This document shows, piece after piece, positions 7,160-17,623 of a DNA stretch of 64,000 nucleotides (its first letter is position 1; each line of letters opens with the position of its first letter). The stretch comes from CAWCUU01 sp963798855. Lineage in GTDB: Bacteria > Gemmatimonadota > Gemmatimonadetes > Longimicrobiales > RSA9. Location of the stretch: NCBI GenBank assembly GCA_963798855.1, contig CAWCUU010000003.1, positions 816,718 to 880,717 of the forward strand, written 5' to 3'. The position numbers and the translations under genes are program-made. The notes under the pieces were generated by a model that was not told the origin of the DNA, searched no databases, and worked only from the letters and a program-made list of their open reading frames with translations.

Positions 7160-9777
7160 ATGATGTCCGCCGTCGGTCTGGCCACCGCGCTGGCGCTGCT
7201 CGCGGCCTCGCCGAACCCTGCATCGCCGACGCTCGCCTCGGCGAGCCTCATCTCCAGCGCCACGCCGCAGGCCGGCCGTGGCGGCGACGCCGATCCAGCT
7301 TCCGGCCCCGCGCCGACCGTGGCGACGGCGGTCGCGGCTCCGACGGCGCCGGTGCTCGACGGCAGCGACGACGACGCGGTCTGGCGCAACGCCGTGGTCA
7401 CGACCGGGTTCCGGCAGTTTCAGCCGAACGAGGACGGCGATCCCCGCTTCCGGACTGAGTTCCGCGCAGCCTACGACGACGACAACCTCTACGTCTTCGT
7501 GAGGGCGTTCGACCCGCATCCGGACAGCATCATGCACGCGCTCAGCCGGCGGGACGTGCGGGGCCCGTCGGACCAGCTCAAGCTGATCATCGACGCGTAC
7601 CACGACCGGCGCAGCGGCGTCGAGCTGGCGGTCAACCCGGACGGCGTCAAGCGCGACTACGCGGTCTTCGACGACGGCAACGAGGACGACTCGTGGAACG
7701 GCGTGTGGGAGGTCGCGACGCGGGTGGACTCGCTGGGCTGGACGGCGGAGTTCAGGGTGCCGTTCTCGCAGCTGCGCTACGCGTCGCAGCCGACGCAGAC
7801 GTTCGGCTTCGGCATCTGGCGCGACATCGAGCGATTGAACGAGCGCGACAGCTGGCCGCTGTACCGGCCCAGTCAGACGGGGCTCGCCTCGCAGCTCGGC
7901 GAGCTGACCGGCATCGGCGACATCGGCTCCTCGCGACACCTCGAGGTGACGCCCTACGCGCTCGCGAAGAACCTGTCGCGCGAGACGGCGAACGGCTTCG
8001 AGCGCGTGCAGGAACAGACGGTCGGCGCCGACCTGCAGCTCAGCATCACGCCGAACCTCACGCTGACCGGCACGGTGAACCCGGACTTCGGGCAGGTCGA
8101 GGCGGATCCAGCGGTCGTGAACCTGACCGCTTTCGAGACCTTCTATCAGGAGCGCCGCCCGTTCTTCGTGGAGGGCACGGGACTGTACCGCTTCGAGCTG
8201 AACTGCTACATCGTGCACGACTGCGGCAACGAGGGACTCTTCTACTCGCGCCGCATCGGCCGTTCGCCGCAGCTGCTCGGCGTGTATGGCGACGAGGCAT
8301 CCGCGACGGCGACGCCGATCGCCGGCGCCGGCAAGCTGACCGGGCCGGTCCGGCAACCTGTCGTTCGGCGTGCTCGACGCGGTGACCGAACACGTGTCCG
8401 GCAGCTCCGACCGCACGATCGAGCCGCTCACGAACTACGCGGTGCTGCGCGCGCAGCAGGACTTCCGCGACGGCGAGAGCAGCATCGGCCTCATCGCGAC
8501 GGCCGTGAACCGTTCGCTCGACGCGTGGAGCGAGGACTACCTGCGCCGCGACGCGTACGTCGCCGGGGCTCACTTCCGGCACCGCTTCTCCGACAGCCGC
8601 TACCAGGTCTCCGGCTCGTTCGTCGCGAGTCGGGTTGCCGGCGGCGAGGCGGCGATCGCCGCGACGCAGCGCGACAACGTGCACGGCTACGGCCGCCCGG
8701 ACGGTCCGGACCGCTACGACCCGACGCGCACGTCGCTGAGTGGAAGCTCGGCCGAGCTGATCTTCGGCAAGTATGGTGGAGGCATCACGCGCTTCGAGAC
8801 CGCGCTCGAGCGCCAGTCCGCGGGCTTCGAGCCGAACGACCTCGGCTACCTGCAGCGCGCCGACCAGCAGGACTGGAACACCTGGGCCGCGCTCGTCTTC
8901 CAGAAGCCGCGCGCCTTCTACCGCCGCCTGCAGATCAACGGCAACCAGTGGAACGCCTGGACGACCGACGGGCTCCCGCTGCAGCGTGGCTTCAACACGC
9001 AACGCCCACGTCTGGCTGAAGAACAACTGGTGGCTCCACGCCGGCGCGACGCGTCAACACCGGCGGGACCTACTGCGACCGCTGCAGCCGCGGCGGCCCG
9101 GCGCTGCGTCGCTCCTCCGATTTCAACGCCTGGGGCGGCATCAACGGCGATGGCCGCGCCACGCTGAGCCCTTCGATCTGGTTCAGCTTCGACCATTCCG
9201 ACGAGGGACGCTCGACCTACTTCGACGTGAACCCGAACCTGCAGATCCAGCTGTCGACGCAGCTGCAGGCCAGCGTCGGCCTCGACGCGTCGCACAACAT
9301 CGACGACTCGCAGTGGTACGGGAACTTCACCGATGACGGACGGCACGACCCACTACTCCTTCGCGCACCTCGACCAGCGCACGCTCGGCGCTCAGCACCC
9401 GCCTCTCCTTCGCGGCCACGCCGGACCTCGCCTTCGACCTCTACGCGCAGCCGTTCGTCGAGCAGCGGCAGCTACACCGACATCCGCGAGCTGAGCGACC
9501 GACCCGCGCGCCGCCGCGTACGCCGACCGCTTCCAGCCCTACGTCCCGCCGGCGGATGCGACGCCCGGCTTCGACTTCCTGCAGCTGCGCTCGAACGCCG
9601 TGCTGCGCTGGGAGTACCGCCCCGGCTCGACGCTATTCGTCGTATGGACTCACGCCCGCGACGGCTACGACCCGACCTCGCACGACCCGCTCCTGGAGGG
9701 ACGAGTACGACGACCTGTTCGCGCTCCACCCCGCGAACACGTTCCTGGTGAAGGTCGCGTACTGGTTCAGCAATTGA
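7160..9777 (+). CDS. CBM9-like / DUF5916 outer-membrane-associated protein, multiple frame breaks
   Basis: A large exported protein with a CBM9-like N-terminal domain (APVLDGSDDDAVWRNA ... LYVFVRAFDPHP, FGIWRDIERLNERDSW) and a long DUF5916 C-terminal part thought to form an outer-membrane beta-barrel (NPDFGQVEADPAVVNLTAFE, ERRPFFVEGTGLY, final VKVAYWFSN). The start ATG at 7160 opens a signal peptide (VGLATALALLAASPNPAS). The frame is interrupted near 8342 (extra G), 9000 (extra C), about 9050, about 9348, about 9390 and about 9500-9700; the conserved text continues across every break, so the protein was intact until very recently or the breaks are sequence errors. Function in the family is unsettled; glycan binding is inferred from CBM9. 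Confidence 0.85.
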
Positions 9778-9789
9778 GGGGTGGGGTGT

Positions 9790-9829
9790 GAAGTGTGAAG
9801 TGCGACGAACCCGCCACACTTCACACTTC
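9790..9829. terminator. Bidirectional hairpin between converging genes
   Basis: GAAGTGTGAAGTG (9790-9802) pairs perfectly with CACTTCACACTTC (9817-9829) across a 14-base loop. It sits 12 bases after the stop of the plus-strand DUF5916 gene and 45 bases beyond the end of the minus-strand oxidoreductase, the right place for a shared terminator. No clear T-run on either side. Confidence 0.6.
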
Positions 9830-9874
9830 CCCATTCCTCGAAGGCGTTCCCCTCATCCTTCGAGCCTCACGCTT

Positions 9875-11290
9875 CTAACTTCGGATGTTCATGTTCGTGC
9901 GGAACAGGTTGCCGGGGTCGTAGCGGTCCTTCAGCTCGACGAGTCGCTCGTAGTTCGAGCCGTAGACGGACGGGATCCGGTCCGCCTCCTCCTGGGTGAG
10001 GAAGTTGACGTAGCCGCCTGCGGTGCCGAATGGCGCGGTCGCGTCGAACAGGGCGCGCGCCCACGCAACGCACTCGGCGTCCTTCGCCGGGTCCGACCAG
10101 CGGGTGTGCAGGTTGATCAGGAAGTCGGGCTCGCGGTCCACGTAGGCCGTGGCGTCGAGCGGCACGCGGGCGATGGCGCCGCCGAGCTGCGCGAAGGCGA
10201 TCTCGCTCTGCGGGTCCGGCAGCCGTCCGGCGAAGTCCACGAGCACGTCGATGAGACCGTCGTCGATCCTCTCGAAGTAGCGGGTCTTCCAGTAGTTGCG
10301 TTCGCCCGGCGTGAGCAGCGGATCGAGCGCCTGCTGCCACGCGGTGTATTCGTGCGGCCCGACCACGTCCACGACGGACTCTCCGAAGGACCGCAGCGGA
10401 GCCGCGATCTTCTCGCCTTCCTCCATCGGGCCGTTGTAGAACATCGCGAGCGCGATGATCTCCTTGCCGATCCAGTCCTCGGGTACGAAGGGCGCGGGCG
10501 GCGCCTTCCGCATGACGAACCAGCAGACGAACTCCTCGGGCGTGTCGAGTACGGTGTCGCGGTAGAAGCGCAGCAGGTCGCGCGCGGCCGCCAGCGGGTG
10601 GATCACGAGGCCCGAGAGCACCTGCGGCCCCACCGGATGCAGCTTGAACTCGAAGGAGGTGACGACGCCGAAGTTGCCGCCGCCGCCGCGGATCGCCCAG
10701 AACAGGTCCGGGTTCTCCGACTCGCTCGCGCGCACGCGATTGCCGTCGGCCGTGACGATCTCGGCGGACAGCAGGTTGTCGATGGTCAGACCGTGCTTGC
10801 GGCTGAGCCAGCCGAAGCCGCCGCCGAGCGTGAGGCCCGCCACGCCGGTCGTCGAGTTGACACCGAGCGGGGTCGCGAGACCGTGCTTCTGCGCCGCGGC
10901 ATCGAAGTCGCCGAGCGTTGCGCCCGGCCCTACGATGGCAGTACGCCGCTCGGGGTCCACCTGCACCGCGTTCATGGCCGAGAGATCGATCGTCAGGCCG
11001 CCGTCGCACAGCGCGCTGCCGGCGATGTTGTGGCCGCCGCCGCGGACCGACAGCAGCAGATCGTTCTCGCTCGCGAAGCGAACGGCGTGAGCGACGTCCT
11101 CGGCGCTCCGGCAGCGCGCGATCAGCGCCGGCTTCCGGTCGATCATCCCGTTCCAGATCGAGCGCGCCTCGCCGTACCCCTCCGAGTCCTCGGTCAGCAC
11201 GTCGCCCTTCAAGCTCCGTTGGAGCCCCTCCAGAAGCTCCGGCTGCATTGGGGTGTCCGTACCACGAGATGTGCGGATGGTCGCGCGCAT
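9875..11290 (-). CDS. FAD-binding oxidoreductase, berberine-bridge (BBE) type
   Basis: 471-residue FAD_binding_4 (PCMH) plus BBE protein. SVRGGGHNIAGSALCDGG carries the histidine that in this family binds FAD covalently; GVAGLTLGGGFGWLSRKHG, IRGGGGNFGVVTSFEF and the C-terminal YGSNYERLVELKDRYDPG are family signatures. The second flavin-linking cysteine of bicovalent members appears absent, so single attachment is likely. Substrate cannot be read from sequence (sugars, aromatic alcohols or natural products are used by relatives). ATG at 11288-11290 has a good GGGAGG site; an 81-codon upstream extension is not protein-like. Divergent from the COG4315 lipoprotein with about 260 bp between. Confidence 0.92.
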   Translation of the reverse strand: MRATIRTSRGTDTPMQPELLEGLQRSLKGDVLTEDSEGYGEARSIWNGMIDRKPALIARCRSAEDVAHAVRFASENDLLLSVRGGGHNIAGSALCDGGLTIDLSAMNAVQVDPERRTAIVGPGATLGDFDAAAQKHGLATPLGVNSTTGVAGLTLGGGFGWLSRKHGLTIDNLLSAEIVTADGNRVRASESENPDLFWAIRGGGGNFGVVTSFEFKLHPVGPQVLSGLVIHPLAAARDLLRFYRDTVLDTPEEFVCWFVMRKAPPAPFVPEDWIGKEIIALAMFYNGPMEEGEKIAAPLRSFGESVVDVVGPHEYTAWQQALDPLLTPGERNYWKTRYFERIDDGLIDVLVDFAGRLPDPQSEIAFAQLGGAIARVPLDATAYVDREPDFLINLHTRWSDPAKDAECVAWARALFDATAPFGTAGGYVNFLTQEEADRIPSVYGSNYERLVELKDRYDPGNLFRTNMNIRS

Positions 11291-11553
11291 GAGGCTCGCC
11301 TCCCTGCAGAGGTTGAAAGATCGCAGGGCGCCCGCCGGAAGGGATGATCCGGCTCCCGGAGGGTCGCCGTTCTTCGGGTCCTGAAACGACCGCGCCCCGG
11401 CGCGCCCGCGGGCGGGCCGAGGAGCAGCCATCGTCGCTGGTCTGAACCATGCAGTTGCAGTATTCGGTGCCTTTCCCCGTACCGTCAAGTCGCCGGTGCA
11501 TGCGTCTTGCGGGGAAGAATCGGCAACCGGCAACCGTTCAGGAGGGATGAACG

Positions 11554-12219
11554 ATGAAACGCCACGTTGCAGCGACCGCTGCCGCCACCGTGCTCGCCAC
11601 GGCTTTGCTGGCGGCGTGCGGACCCGACACCGATGACGAGTCCGCGCTCAACGAGCCCGCGACCGAGGAAGTAACCCCCCAGCCGCAGCCGGCGCCGAGC
11701 GCCGCTGCGTCCAGTGACGCCGTCGCGATGCTCGCCATCAACACCGGCGACGAGGTCGGCGCGTACCTGACCGACGCCAACGGTCAGGCGGTCTACATCT
11801 TCTCGGCCGATCAGCAGGACCAGAGCGCGTGTGACCAGGAGTGCGCGCAGGTCTGGAAGCCACTCACGGTCGGGCAGGGGCAGATGAACCCGGCGGCCGC
11901 GCCGGAGACGGGCGCCGCGACGACCCCGGAGGGAGCCGCGACGCCGCAGGGCGAGAACGCCGCACCGGCACAGCCGACTCCGGCGGAGCAGCCGAACGCC
12001 ATGGCCGGGCAGCTACAGGCCGATCTGGTGGGGACGATCCAGCGCCCCGACGGAACCACCCAGATCACGTACGCCGGCCACCCGCTGTACACCTACGTCC
12101 AGGACCAGACGGCTGGTGATATCACGGGTCAGGACGTGAATCAGTTCGGCGGCGACTGGTACCTCGTCTCGCCGAGCGGCGACAAGATCGAGGCGGAGAC
12201 CGAGCAGGGCAGCTCCTGA
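11554..12219 (+). CDS. COG4315/Lipoprotein_15 repeat lipoprotein
   Basis: 221-residue lipoprotein (ALLAACGPD lipobox at Cys23) with two copies of the secreted Lipoprotein_15 repeat: GAYLTDANGQAVYIFSADQQ with CDQECAQVWKPL, and TQITYAGHPLYTYVQDQTAG with GDWYLVSPSGDK. An Ala/Pro/Thr/Gln-rich linker separates them (about residues 105-150). In relatives such proteins are surface lipoproteins of unknown role, sometimes near redox genes; an FAD oxidoreductase is its divergent neighbour. The start has a clear AGGAGGG site 5' of ATG 11554. Confidence 0.9.
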   Translation: MKRHVAATAAATVLATALLAACGPDTDDESALNEPATEEVTPQPQPAPSAAASSDAVAMLAINTGDEVGAYLTDANGQAVYIFSADQQDQSACDQECAQVWKPLTVGQGQMNPAAAPETGAATTPEGAATPQGENAAPAQPTPAEQPNAMAGQLQADLVGTIQRPDGTTQITYAGHPLYTYVQDQTAGDITGQDVNQFGGDWYLVSPSGDKIEAETEQGSS

Positions 12220-12238
12220 CGCGTTTCCGCATGAGGCG

Positions 12239-12279
12239 GATCCGGCTCCCCGAGATGTACCGCATCGGGGAGCCGGATC
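12239..12279 (+). terminator. Perfect 15-bp hairpin after the COG4315 lipoprotein
   Basis: GATCCGGCTCCCCGA (12239-12253) pairs without mismatch to TCGGGGAGCCGGATC (12265-12279) around an 11-base loop. It starts 20 bases after the stop. There is no U-tract, as is common for high-GC genomes, so the class is inferred from position and stem strength. Confidence 0.65.
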
Positions 12280-12344
12280 GACGATCGGATCACGGTCGAG
12301 TCATCCGGGGGCGCTGCCCGTGATCACGGCTTCACCCCGCGGCT

Positions 12345-13886
12345 CTACTTGCACTGCCGGTGAGGGCCGTGCGTGGCGCACGAGATCGTCTGTTGAGCCG
12401 TATCGGTCGTCGAGCCATCGCCGACCGTGAGCACGACATCGAAGGAGCCGTCACTGCCGTAGCTGTGGCTCGCCGTGACGCCGCTGCCGGCGGGTGCTCC
12501 ATCGCCGAAGTTCCACGAGTACGTGGACGCGCCGGTCGAGCTCGATGCGTCGAACGAACAGTCGTTGAAGTGGCAGCTGTAGGTGAACGACGCCGTCAGA
12601 CGCGCCGCCGCCGCCGCCACCACCCCACCTCCGCCGCCGGACCCGACGACATCGAGCGTGCCGAGCTCACTCTCGACGTTCGAGGCGGGGCTGTAGACGA
12701 ACATGCTGCCGTCGGAGCTGCCGCCCCACAGGATCCCCCACCACGTCACGCTGCCCGAGCCCTTGAACACATCCGAGCCGCTGTCGCCGCCGCCGACGAT
12801 GGTCCCCGAGCCCTCGACGAAGTCCTGGCAGAGCTGCACGATGTTGGAGCCGCTCACGCCGGTGTCGACGCACGAGTTCGTGATCGTTCCGCTCGTATAG
12901 CCGGTCGTCCGGCCGACCTTGCTGCGGGCGTCGCCCACCACCCCCATGCCGGAACCCTTGCCCGTGACGTCGAAATAGTTGCCGGACCACGTAATGCCGG
13001 AGCTGGTCTGGGCGATCTTCCCCTGCGCGAACGGCCGTGCCCCGGTCGACCGGATCAGCGCCGCGTCGCTGTGGCGGCACTTCACGCCGCGGTAGGGGCA
13101 GTCGCCCTGCCTCCAGCTCACGTAATCGGGATCGGCGACCTCCACCCCGATCACCGTCCCATCCGTGCTGCTCAGCGGCTGGTAGTACTGCGTCCCTTCC
13201 ACGCCACCCTGCGTGTTCGTGCAGTGGGACGCGGTCACGAAATGATCGCTCCCGTTCACCTGCGCGATGATGCCGATCGAGCAGAGGTAGTTGCCGAAGT
13301 GGATCTGCACGCCGGCGGGGATCGGATTGAAGACGTCGCGCAGCGTGGCGAGCGCGTAGATCGGCGCCGCCCGCTCGATCGCGACCGCTCCGTCCGGCAG
13401 CCCGAGGCTCTGGACCCAGGAGTGCAGCCGGTCTGCCGCGGCCGCGTCCTGAACGCCGATCAGCACGCGGTTGTGCGCCTCATCGAGATCCGTGAAAACG
13501 GTGCCTGGCCCGGCAAAGGCCTGCGGCTTCACGCGATCGTAGAAGCGCTCGAGCGTCGCGTACGAGAAGCGGGCCTGCCGCACGCGCAGCTCGGAGGCAG
13601 CCGCGCCGCGGGCGGTCAGGAAGCCGCCGATCGCGTGCTCAACGGCCGCGTGCGCCGATGGATCGGTCAAATAGACGGTCGGAACGCCCTGATCGAGGAA
13701 CAGCCCGCCGAAGGCCGGTATCGCCTGCCCGAGCGCGTGCTGATCCGGATTCTCGCCGCCCGGCAGCTGCTGCAGCATTGCCTGCGGTGGAGTGTTCGGT
13801 CCGAGCGGCTCCTTCGCCTGGTCGCATGCGGCTGTCAGCGCGACGACGCCGAGCAGCGCGCCGATGTACCATCTGGACTGGGTCAT
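12345..13886 (-). CDS. Secreted trypsin-like serine protease lipoprotein with PKD domain
   Basis: 513 residues. Signal and lipobox (GVVALTAACDQ, Cys21), an N-terminal inhibitor-like region (about 60-190, RQARFSYATLERFYDRV), then an S1-type catalytic domain: His in FVTASHCTN, Asp in CRHSDAALIRS, Ser in GGGDSGSDVF. A poly-Gly/Ala linker leads to a C-terminal PKD domain (STYSWNFGDG, FDVVLTVGDG). The pair CHFNDC and several other cysteines suggest disulfides, consistent with export. ATG 13884-13886 follows CAGGAGGC; a 49-codon upstream extension is rejected. Likely a surface or secreted protease; substrate unknown. Confidence 0.9.
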   Translation of the reverse strand: MTQSRWYIGALLGVVALTAACDQAKEPLGPNTPPQAMLQQLPGGENPDQHALGQAIPAFGGLFLDQGVPTVYLTDPSAHAAVEHAIGGFLTARGAAASELRVRQARFSYATLERFYDRVKPQAFAGPGTVFTDLDEAHNRVLIGVQDAAAADRLHSWVQSLGLPDGAVAIERAAPIYALATLRDVFNPIPAGVQIHFGNYLCSIGIIAQVNGSDHFVTASHCTNTQGGVEGTQYYQPLSSTDGTVIGVEVADPDYVSWRQGDCPYRGVKCRHSDAALIRSTGARPFAQGKIAQTSSGITWSGNYFDVTGKGSGMGVVGDARSKVGRTTGYTSGTITNSCVDTGVSGSNIVQLCQDFVEGSGTIVGGGDSGSDVFKGSGSVTWWGILWGGSSDGSMFVYSPASNVESELGTLDVVGSGGGGGVVAAAAARLTASFTYSCHFNDCSFDASSSTGASTYSWNFGDGAPAGSGVTASHSYGSDGSFDVVLTVGDGSTTDTAQQTISCATHGPHRQCK

Positions 13887-14210
13887 GCGAATGCCTCCTG
13901 CTGGTGGCGTTCCGGCCGGGCCGTGGGCGCGACTCCGGGACACATTGGAGCCGAGGAACGGCGGCTCCACTGAATACGACCGCATGAGGGCGATACCGGA
14001 CGGCTCGAGCCGATCGCCCCCGAATCTGACCATGCAGGAGGTTCACCCCCCGTGGAGCGGGAGGCCAGAATGACGACGCAAAGGGTCTGCGAGTCACTCC
14101 TACGCCAACGTGGGACAGGGATCGGTCAAGGTCAAGAGAAGGCGTCCGGCTCGGCGGCGGGCCGTCGCGCCCGCCCCGAGCCGGATTCCGGATTCGACGC
14201 ACCTCGTGGT

Positions 14211-15463
14211 CTAGCGGTCGCTTTCCGGCAGACTCCACGGGAAGCGACTGGCCGACACGCCCCATCCGCCCTCGAGCCCGGCGATGAAGCTCTGGTCGAG
14301 GCCCGTGCCATCCAGGTTCGCCCGCCCGATCGTGCTGACGAAGCCGTTGCCTTCGTTGCCCCCGTTGACCCAGTAGATGTAGCTGGCGTCCACCGACACG
14401 CCCAGCGGGCCCGAGGTTTCCGTCGAGGAAGCTCTGGACGACGCTCGTTCCGTCCACGTTCGCCCGCCCGATCGAGTTCGCGTCGTGGTTGCTCCAGTAG
14501 ACGTGGCCTCCGTCCACAGCCACTCCGATCGGATGGTCGGCGCCGCCGATGAAGCTCTGGTTCACGCCCGTGCCGTCCAGGCTCGCGCGGCCGATCGTGC
14601 CCGTGCCTTCATTGGCCCAGTAGAGGTAGGACCCGTCCACCGCGACCCCCATCGGCAGCGTTTCGGTGCTGATGAAGCTCTGGGTGACAGCGGTTCCATC
14701 CAGGTCTGCTCGCCCGATTCTGGCGGTCCCGAGATTGGTCCAGTAGATGTGGCCGGCGTCGACCGCGACGCCAAAGGGCCCGTTGGCGCCGACGATGAAG
14801 TCCAGCTCGACGCCCGTGCCGTCCAGGTTCGCCCGGCCGATCGAGTTGGTGTATTCGTCGCCCCAGTCAGATGTGGCTGCCATCGACTGCCACCGCCGTG
14901 GGACGGTAGCTATAGGGGTCCCCGAGGTCGATGAAGCTCAGCTCGACGCCGGTGCCGTCCCGGTTCGCCCGCCCGATCGTGCCGGCGTTCGCGTCTGCCC
15001 AGTAGATGTAGCCGCTGGACGCCGCGGTGCTGGCGCCTGTCAGCGCCAGGCTCGCGGTCGCTTGTTTGCCGTCGACAAGGAGCGTCGCGGCGTCGGCCTG
15101 GCCCGCGCCCGTAGGGGCGTAGGCGACGGTTACCGTGCACGACTTGCCCGGACCCAACCCTCCGTTGCAACCGTCATCGGTGATCGCGAACGCGGGCGAC
15201 CCGGTGAGCGTGACCGGCACCGGCCCCGATCCCCTGCCCCCCCAATTCGTGAGCGTGAAGGTCTGTGATGACGTCGTCCCGGGGTCGACCGTCCCGTAGT
15301 CGTAGCTGTTGATCGGGCCTTCAACCGTGGACCACGCAATCACCACCGGACTCTGCGCGTAGATCGCGACCGAGTTCGGTGCCAGGTCCGCGGATGGACC
15401 CGTCGGGTTGTCGCTGCAGCCGGCGAGGGTGACCGGGAGCAGGCAGAGGGCAATACGTCGCAT
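14211..15463 (-). CDS. YWTD/NHL-type beta-propeller lipoprotein, two +1 breaks
   Basis: Lipoprotein (LLPVTLAGCSDN) with an Ig-like choice-of-anchor domain (VDPGTTSSQTFTLTN, GPGKSCTVTVAYAPT) followed by at least six propeller repeats of the form YWxNxxxxTIGRANLDGTG...SFI, like YWTD and Vgb-type propellers. Two single extra bases break the frame: the C at 14868, whose removal restores DGSHIYWGDEYTNSIG, and one base in GGGCCC at 14407-14412, whose removal restores LGPLGVSVDASYIYW. Final residues are WGVSASRFPWSLPESDR. Likely a surface binding protein; ligand unknown. No partner gene is evident. Confidence 0.85.
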
Positions 15464-15753
15464 CTCGAGTCTCCGTTCCAGAGTTCTCCGAAACCGGGGA
15501 CGACCCGTTCAGTGGGAATACGGCAAACGGTATCGATTTTGTACGGGATTCCGGATCTGGGCGGGCCGGATGTCACCGCTATTGGAACTTCATCTGTCGG
15601 GGAGAGAGCCGGCCGCCCCCGCTTCGGTGTATCTGCGGGACTGATGGCGATCTCGGTCTGGATACGAGGACGACAGAGCCGGCCCGAACGTCACTTTCAG
15701 CATCGGGCCCGATCCCGCGTTCGTAAAACCGAGCCGGAGCGCGCAAGCGGGCC

Positions 15754-16410
15754 TCAGCAGCCGCGTCGGCGGATGCGCGTCACCGCCTCCGCGGCGGATG
15801 GCGGGGCGGGCGCCACACCTTGCCCGCCGCCCGCTTCGGTCCAGTACCCCTGCGGCACGTCCGACCGCGGCACGTTGCGCCGCGGCGCGCCGCCGAAATA
15901 GCGGCTGAGCGGGGCGACGTCGTCGAACGCCGAGATTTCCCTGGGGGTCGCGTCCATAGCCAGGCGAGGCTCGAGGACGCGGGCGATCCATTCGTAGAGG
16001 CCCTCGCGGAGGAAATAGACGCTGCGGTACCCTCGCGTGCGCAGCAGCACCCACGCCTGCGCGGCGTGCGCGCCGCCCTCGGAATACAGCACGATGGTCG
16101 CGGAGCGTGGCAGCTCGCGGCGGGCGAGCTCCTCGAGCGTCGCCTGCTCGGCGGTCGGAATGTGCAGGCTGTCGAACGCGGCCGGAGAGCGGACGTCGAA
16201 GACGAGCAGGCCGGGCCGTCGGTCGCGGATCCAGCGCGCCAGCACGGGTGCGGGCACGTGGTCGTGCTCCGCCTCAATGGTCGCGGCGAGCTCACGCACG
16301 TCAATGCGCGCGTCCGGCCGCGGCTCGCCGGCGACGAGGGCGCCGGCGGCGAGCAGCGTCGCGAGCGCGGCGAGGCCGACGTGCGCGCGGCGCGATGTCG
16401 CCCTGGTCAA
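15754..16410 (-). CDS. Exported rhodanese-like protein
   Basis: Single rhodanese domain (RRPGLLVFDVRSPAAFDSLH, TIVLYSEGGAHAAQAWVLLR, RGYRSVYFLREGLYEW) behind a hydrophobic signal segment (VGLAALATLLAAGALVAG). The usual active-site cysteine position reads YSEGGAHAAQ, with serine instead, so sulfur transfer is doubtful and a binding role is possible. No ATG or GTG fits; TTG at 16408-16410 overlaps the upstream stop as TTGA, the same type of overlap as elsewhere in this cluster. Last gene of the sulfur cluster, about 218 residues. Confidence 0.8.
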   Translation of the reverse strand: MTRATSRRAHVGLAALATLLAAGALVAGEPRPDARIDVRELAATIEAEHDHVPAPVLARWIRDRRPGLLVFDVRSPAAFDSLHIPTAEQATLEELARRELPRSATIVLYSEGGAHAAQAWVLLRTRGYRSVYFLREGLYEWIARVLEPRLAMDATPREISAFDDVAPLSRYFGGAPRRNVPRSDVPQGYWTEAGGGQGVAPAPPSAAEAVTRIRRRGC

Positions 16411-17006
16411 GGCTCGACTCGGCCGGTGCCAGCGCGCCGCTCGATCGCCTGCGCGGCGGCGAAGCCGCCGAGGGCGAGCGCCGTCACGCCCGCCACGACG
16501 ACGCCGGTCGGCACGTGCATCAGCGCGGGCAGCGTGAGCGTGCCTCGCGGCGTGCCGTCGTAGAATGGCCGGATGATGCGGAAGCCCGAGTCGAAGAGGC
16601 CGATGCCGAGCAGCATCCCTGCGACCACGGCGAGCCCGTCCAGCCGGCCGGAAGCGGACGCGACGCACGACGTGCCGGGGCACAGCCCTGCCATGACGAA
16701 GCCGACGCCGAAGACGAGGCCGCCGGCGAGCTGGGGCAGGAGCCACGTCTCCGGGACGTAGACGCGGCCGAGATCGAGGACTCCGAGCCGGCCGAGCCAG
16801 AACGCGCCGAGCATCGCCGTCACGACCGCCGTGAACATCACCTTGAAGACCGTCAGGTCGGTCAGGTAGAACTGCGCCGCGAGCTTGCGCGCGTTGCCGA
16901 AGCCGGCGCGCTCGAGGAGGAAGCCGAACGCGATCCCGATCACGAGCGCGGAGCCGAGCACCGGCAGGTCGCCGGCCCCGAGAAAGACTGGGGCGCTCAC
17001 CGCCAC
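16407..17006 (-). CDS. YeeE/YedE-family (DUF6691) transporter half
   Basis: 199-residue membrane protein with about five helices: ALVIGIAFGFLLERAGFG, KVMFTAVVTAMLGAFWLG, LPQLAGGLVFGVGFVMAGLC and two further. The conserved PGTSCVASASGRLDG and AGLCPG segments carry the cysteines used by thiosulfate transporters of the YeeE (TsuA) superfamily. It overlaps the partner half by 10 bases at its 5' end and the rhodanese by 4 at its 3' end. With the partner it probably forms a complete channel for thiosulfate or another sulfane-sulfur compound in the inner membrane. Confidence 0.88.
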   Translation of the reverse strand: MAVSAPVFLGAGDLPVLGSALVIGIAFGFLLERAGFGNARKLAAQFYLTDLTVFKVMFTAVVTAMLGAFWLGRLGVLDLGRVYVPETWLLPQLAGGLVFGVGFVMAGLCPGTSCVASASGRLDGLAVVAGMLLGIGLFDSGFRIIRPFYDGTPRGTLTLPALMHVPTGVVVAGVTALALGGFAAAQAIERRAGTGRVEP

Positions 17007-17623
17007 ATCCTCCGCACCAGCGGCGACGCGAGGTAGCCGGCGCCGAACGCCGTCGCGATGAAGATCCAGCTGCCGACGCTCAGCAGCGCGCCGCCGGTCA
17101 GCGCCTGCCCGCTCGTGCAGCCGCGCGCGAGCTTCGCGCCGAAGCCCATCAGCGTGCCGCCGGCCAGGGCGGCCAGGATTCGAGTGTTCACGGCCGCGTG
17201 CGGCCCGCGCTCGACGGCCAGGCCGAAGCGGCCCGCGAGCCGCGCCGAGACGAAGCCGCCGAGCGTGACGCCCGCGAGCTCGAAGACGAGCCAGTCGTGA
17301 AGCGGGCTCGCCACGCCCCGGTCGAGGTACGGCGCGAGGGCCGGGTTCGCGGCGGCGCCGCTCCCCCGCACCGCCGCCGCGCCCGAAGCGACGACGCTCG
17401 CGAACGCGCCCGATGCTCCCAGTCCTCGCCCGACCAGCACGTACGCCGCGAGCAGCACCAGCCCGATTCCGATTCCGGCCAAGTACGGGTCCGTGTAGGG
17501 CGCGGCGCCGGATCGCGCGCCGGTCCGTGGGGACGTCGCGGAGTCATCGCGAGCCGCATCGGCGGGCACTGCGTTGCCTGATCCCGCGCCGCCGAGCGGA
17601 CCCGGCATCGTCGTCGTGCTCAC
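16997..17623 (-). CDS. YeeE/YedE-family transporter half
   Basis: 208-residue partner half: IGIGLVLLAAYVLVGRGLG, ELAGVTLGGFVSARLAGRFG, GGTLMGFGAKLARGCTSGQA, the last being the family's conserved GCTSG cysteine motif, and a final helix SWIFIATAFGAGYLA. The start GTG at 17621-17623 overlaps the upstream sulfurtransferase stop (GTGA); the first 45 residues are a disordered, Ser/Ala/Pro-rich tail. Same job as the neighbouring half: uptake of reduced sulfur compounds feeding the sulfurtransferases. Confidence 0.88.
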   Translation of the reverse strand: MSTTTMPGPLGGAGSGNAVPADAARDDSATSPRTGARSGAAPYTDPYLAGIGIGLVLLAAYVLVGRGLGASGAFASVVASGAAAVRGSGAAANPALAPYLDRGVASPLHDWLVFELAGVTLGGFVSARLAGRFGLAVERGPHAAVNTRILAALAGGTLMGFGAKLARGCTSGQALTGGALLSVGSWIFIATAFGAGYLASPLVRRMWR